A stretch of 9,193 bases of DNA from Propionibacteriaceae bacterium (lineage in GTDB: Bacteria > Actinomycetota > Actinomycetes > Propionibacteriales > Propionibacteriaceae). The position numbers and the translations under genes were made by a program. Positions within the stretch are counted from its first letter, which is position 1. Every line of letters starts with the position of its first letter. A model generated the notes under the pieces. That model worked only from the letters and a program-made list of their open reading frames with translations, made no database searches and was not told where the DNA came from. The stretch lies in the NCBI GenBank assembly GCA_020438595.1, contig JAGQUI010000087.1:1-9193 (forward strand). The letters are read 5' to 3'. This document shows, piece after piece, positions 7,453-9,193 of the stretch.

Positions 7453-9193
7453 TCTCCTTCGACCCGGCCGGCCCGCTGCCCCGGGGCACCGCCGTGCTGG
7501 AGGCCAGCGCGGGCACAGGGAAGACCTACGCGATCGCCGCCCTCGCCGCCCGCTACCTCGCCGAGGGCGTCGTGCCGGCCGACCGGCTCACCGTGATCAG
7601 CTTCAGCCGGATCGCGTCGGCGGAGCTGCGGTCCCGCGTCCGGAACCGGCTGCGCAGCACCGCGGACGTCCTGAGCAGCCACCTGGCCGGAACGCTGGAG
7701 CACACCCCCGACGCCACGGACGCGCTGCTGCTCGACGCCCCCGCCGAGGAGGTGCAGCTGCGCATCGCACGACTCAACCGGGGCATCTCCGGGCTCGACG
7801 CGGCCAGCATCATGACCATCCACCAGTTCTGCCAGACGATGCTGGACGAACTCGGCGTCCTGGCCGAGCAGGATCCGCAGGCGTCGCTGGTCGAGGACCT
7901 CACTCCCCTGCTCGACCAGGTGGTCGGCGACCTCTACCTGTCCCGCTACGCGAAGGCCGACACGGAGCCGCCCTTCGATCTCGACCAGGCGCATACGCTG
8001 GCCAGGGAGGCCGCCGGGCTCGCGGAGGCTCCCCTGGTGCCGGCGGGCCTGCTCGGCCGGCGGGCCGAACGGCTCGAGTTCGCCGCCGCCGCGCGCACCG
8101 AACTCGACCGCCGCACGCGGCGCCTGGGCGTGTACTCCTTCGACGACCAGCTGACCCGGCTGCGCGACTCGCTGCGCGGCCGGGCCGGGCAGGCGGGCCT
8201 GGAGCGGCTGCGCCGGCGCTGCCAGGTGGTGCTCGTCGACGAGTTCCAGGACACCGACCCCGTGCAGTGGGAGATCCTGCAGACCGCGTTCCACACGCAC
8301 GTGCCGCTGGTGCTGATCGGCGACCCGAAGCAGTCGATCTACGCCTTCCGGGGCGCCGACGTGGTCGCCTACACCGGGGCGGTCGCGGTGGCCGACCAGA
8401 AGTACTCCCTCGACCGCAACCACCGCTCCGACGCCCCGGTGGTGCAGGCGGTGAACGCGCTGTTCCACAACGCGACGCTGGGTGAGCGCATCGAGGTGCC
8501 GCCGGTCACGGCGAGCCACGCCGGCTCCCGGCTGCGGGTGCCGGAGGGATCCGGCTGGGCCGCCCCCGTCCGGCTGCGCTGCCTCGCCCCCGAGCAGCCG
8601 GTCCGCGCCGGGGACGCGCGCAGCGAGATCGTCGCCGACCTGGTCGCGGAGGTGGTCGGGCTGCTCACCTGCGGCGCCGGGGTGGACGACACCGACGGGC
8701 CCCGCCCGCTGCGGGCCAACGACATCGCCGTCCTGGTCAGCACGAACCGGCGCGGCCGGGCGATCACGGACGCCCTGACCGGCGCCGGCGTCCCGGTGGC
8801 GTTCTCCGGGGCCGACTCGATCTTCGCCACCCCGGCGGCCAGGGCCTGGCTCGCGCTGCTGCAGGCCCTCGACCAGCCGCGGCGGGCGGCGGTCAGGGCC
8901 GCGATCCTGACCGACTTCGTCGGCGCCGACCTGACCGGGCTGGCCACCGCGTCCGACGAGCAGCTGACCCGCTGGGCCGGGCTCCTGCAGGGCTGGTCGC
9001 GGGTGCTGTCCGCCCACGGCATCGCCGCCCTGTTCGCGGCGGTGCAGGCCGAGGGCGGGGCGGACGCCGGCGGGCTCGCCCAGCGGGTGCTGCGCCGCCC
9101 GCGGGGCGCACGCGACCTGACCGACTACCGGCACCTGGCCGAGATCCTGCACGGCCAGTACAGCGAGGGGGTGCGCGGCCAGGCGCTGGTGGC
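7449..9193 (+). CDS. recB: RecBCD enzyme subunit RecB (exodeoxyribonuclease V beta chain), 3' end beyond the window
   Basis: About 581 codons of RecB, the 3'-5' helicase and nuclease subunit of RecBCD, are present; the window ends before the C-terminal nuclease domain. Visible superfamily 1 motifs: Walker A EASAGTGKT (18-26), motif Ia SFSRIASAELRSR (starting near 51), a segment typical of RecB between Ia and II (YSFDDQLTRL), Walker B DEFQDTDP (264-271), motif III GDPKQSIYAFRGAD (291-304) and motif IV LDRNHRS (321-327). EASAGTGKT and DEFQDTDP distinguish RecB from UvrD and AdnA/AdnB. The GTG start overlaps the recC stop (GTGA) and has a strong ribosome binding site. The gap between Walker A and Walker B is about 240 residues, which seems shorter than in E. 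coli RecB and nearer to mycobacterial RecB. The recC-recB order is the common one, with recD usually next. Motifs V and VI and the nuclease residues cannot be assessed here. Confidence 0.95.
   Translation, partial: MISFDPAGPLPRGTAVLEASAGTGKTYAIAALAARYLAEGVVPADRLTVISFSRIASAELRSRVRNRLRSTADVLSSHLAGTLEHTPDATDALLLDAPAEEVQLRIARLNRGISGLDAASIMTIHQFCQTMLDELGVLAEQDPQASLVEDLTPLLDQVVGDLYLSRYAKADTEPPFDLDQAHTLAREAAGLAEAPLVPAGLLGRRAERLEFAAAARTELDRRTRRLGVYSFDDQLTRLRDSLRGRAGQAGLERLRRRCQVVLVDEFQDTDPVQWEILQTAFHTHVPLVLIGDPKQSIYAFRGADVVAYTGAVAVADQKYSLDRNHRSDAPVVQAVNALFHNATLGERIEVPPVTASHAGSRLRVPEGSGWAAPVRLRCLAPEQPVRAGDARSEIVADLVAEVVGLLTCGAGVDDTDGPRPLRANDIAVLVSTNRRGRAITDALTGAGVPVAFSGADSIFATPAARAWLALLQALDQPRRAAVRAAILTDFVGADLTGLATASDEQLTRWAGLLQGWSRVLSAHGIAALFAAVQAEGGADAGGLAQRVLRRPRGARDLTDYRHLAEILHGQYSEGVRGQALV

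Noticed and set aside
7320..9152. Long open frame on the minus strand opposite recB
   Set aside because: Its Gly/Arg/Val/Gln-rich composition is typical of antisense frames in high-GC genes. The plus strand carries unmistakable RecB helicase motifs over the same bases.
4992..9192. E. coli Chi octamer GCTGGTGG at 4992, 5382, 5772, 7389 and 9185
   Set aside because: Each copy arises from Leu-Val type codons (CTG GTG G) that are very common in high-GC genes, and actinobacterial RecBCD is not known to use the E. coli Chi sequence. There is no sign of enrichment beyond codon use.
1..9193. CRISPR arrays, tRNA or rRNA genes, insertion sequences, prophage or a novel defence system
   Set aside because: No regular spacer-repeat array, RNA gene fold, transposase or phage protein was seen. 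The helicase and nuclease genes here fit UvrD2 and RecBCD rather than a defence cassette.

Overview
The window is GC-rich (third codon positions are almost always G or C), tightly packed, and uses GTG starts freely. It contains a mycobacterial-type UvrD2 with an HRDC domain, RecC and RecB of the actinobacterial kind, and a trehalase-type GH15 enzyme. Together these point to a high-GC actinobacterium, probably of the Pseudonocardiaceae (Amycolatopsis-like). The family-level placement is inference from protein character, not from a database match.

Layout. (1) Bases 1-29, minus strand: the first nine codons of a gene that leaves the window, possibly a SAM-dependent methyltransferase. (2) Bases 30-226: a divergent intergenic region holding four alternating copies of a motif near TGTCGCGATCCGGCC, two on each strand, with same-strand copies exactly 87 bases apart. 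(3) Bases 227-2014, plus strand: a complete glycoside hydrolase family 15 protein of the trehalase-like class. (4) Bases 2015-2055: a short convergent gap with a hairpin that could terminate both flanking genes. (5) Bases 2056-4125, minus strand: uvrD2, a complete superfamily 1 helicase with a Cys/His metal-site-like motif and a C-terminal HRDC domain. (6) Bases 4126-4191: a 66-base divergent promoter region. (7) Bases 4192-7452, plus strand: recC, complete. (8) Bases 7449-9193, plus strand: recB, overlapping recC by four bases (GTGA) and cut off by the window edge after about 581 codons. A recD gene would be expected next.

How the genes fit together. recC and recB encode the scaffold subunit and the helicase/nuclease subunit of RecBCD (exodeoxyribonuclease V), which processes double-strand DNA ends. 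UvrD2 is a second superfamily 1 DNA translocase. The divergent uvrD2/recCB pair forms a compact DNA repair locus. The GH15 gene and the partial gene at the left edge form a separate divergent pair that probably shares control through the repeated motif.

No RNA genes, insertion sequences, CRISPR arrays or phage genes are visible. All core genes belong to known families. The most distinctive signals are the four-copy motif, the His-for-Cys change in the UvrD2 metal-site motif, and the uvrD2/recCB arrangement.
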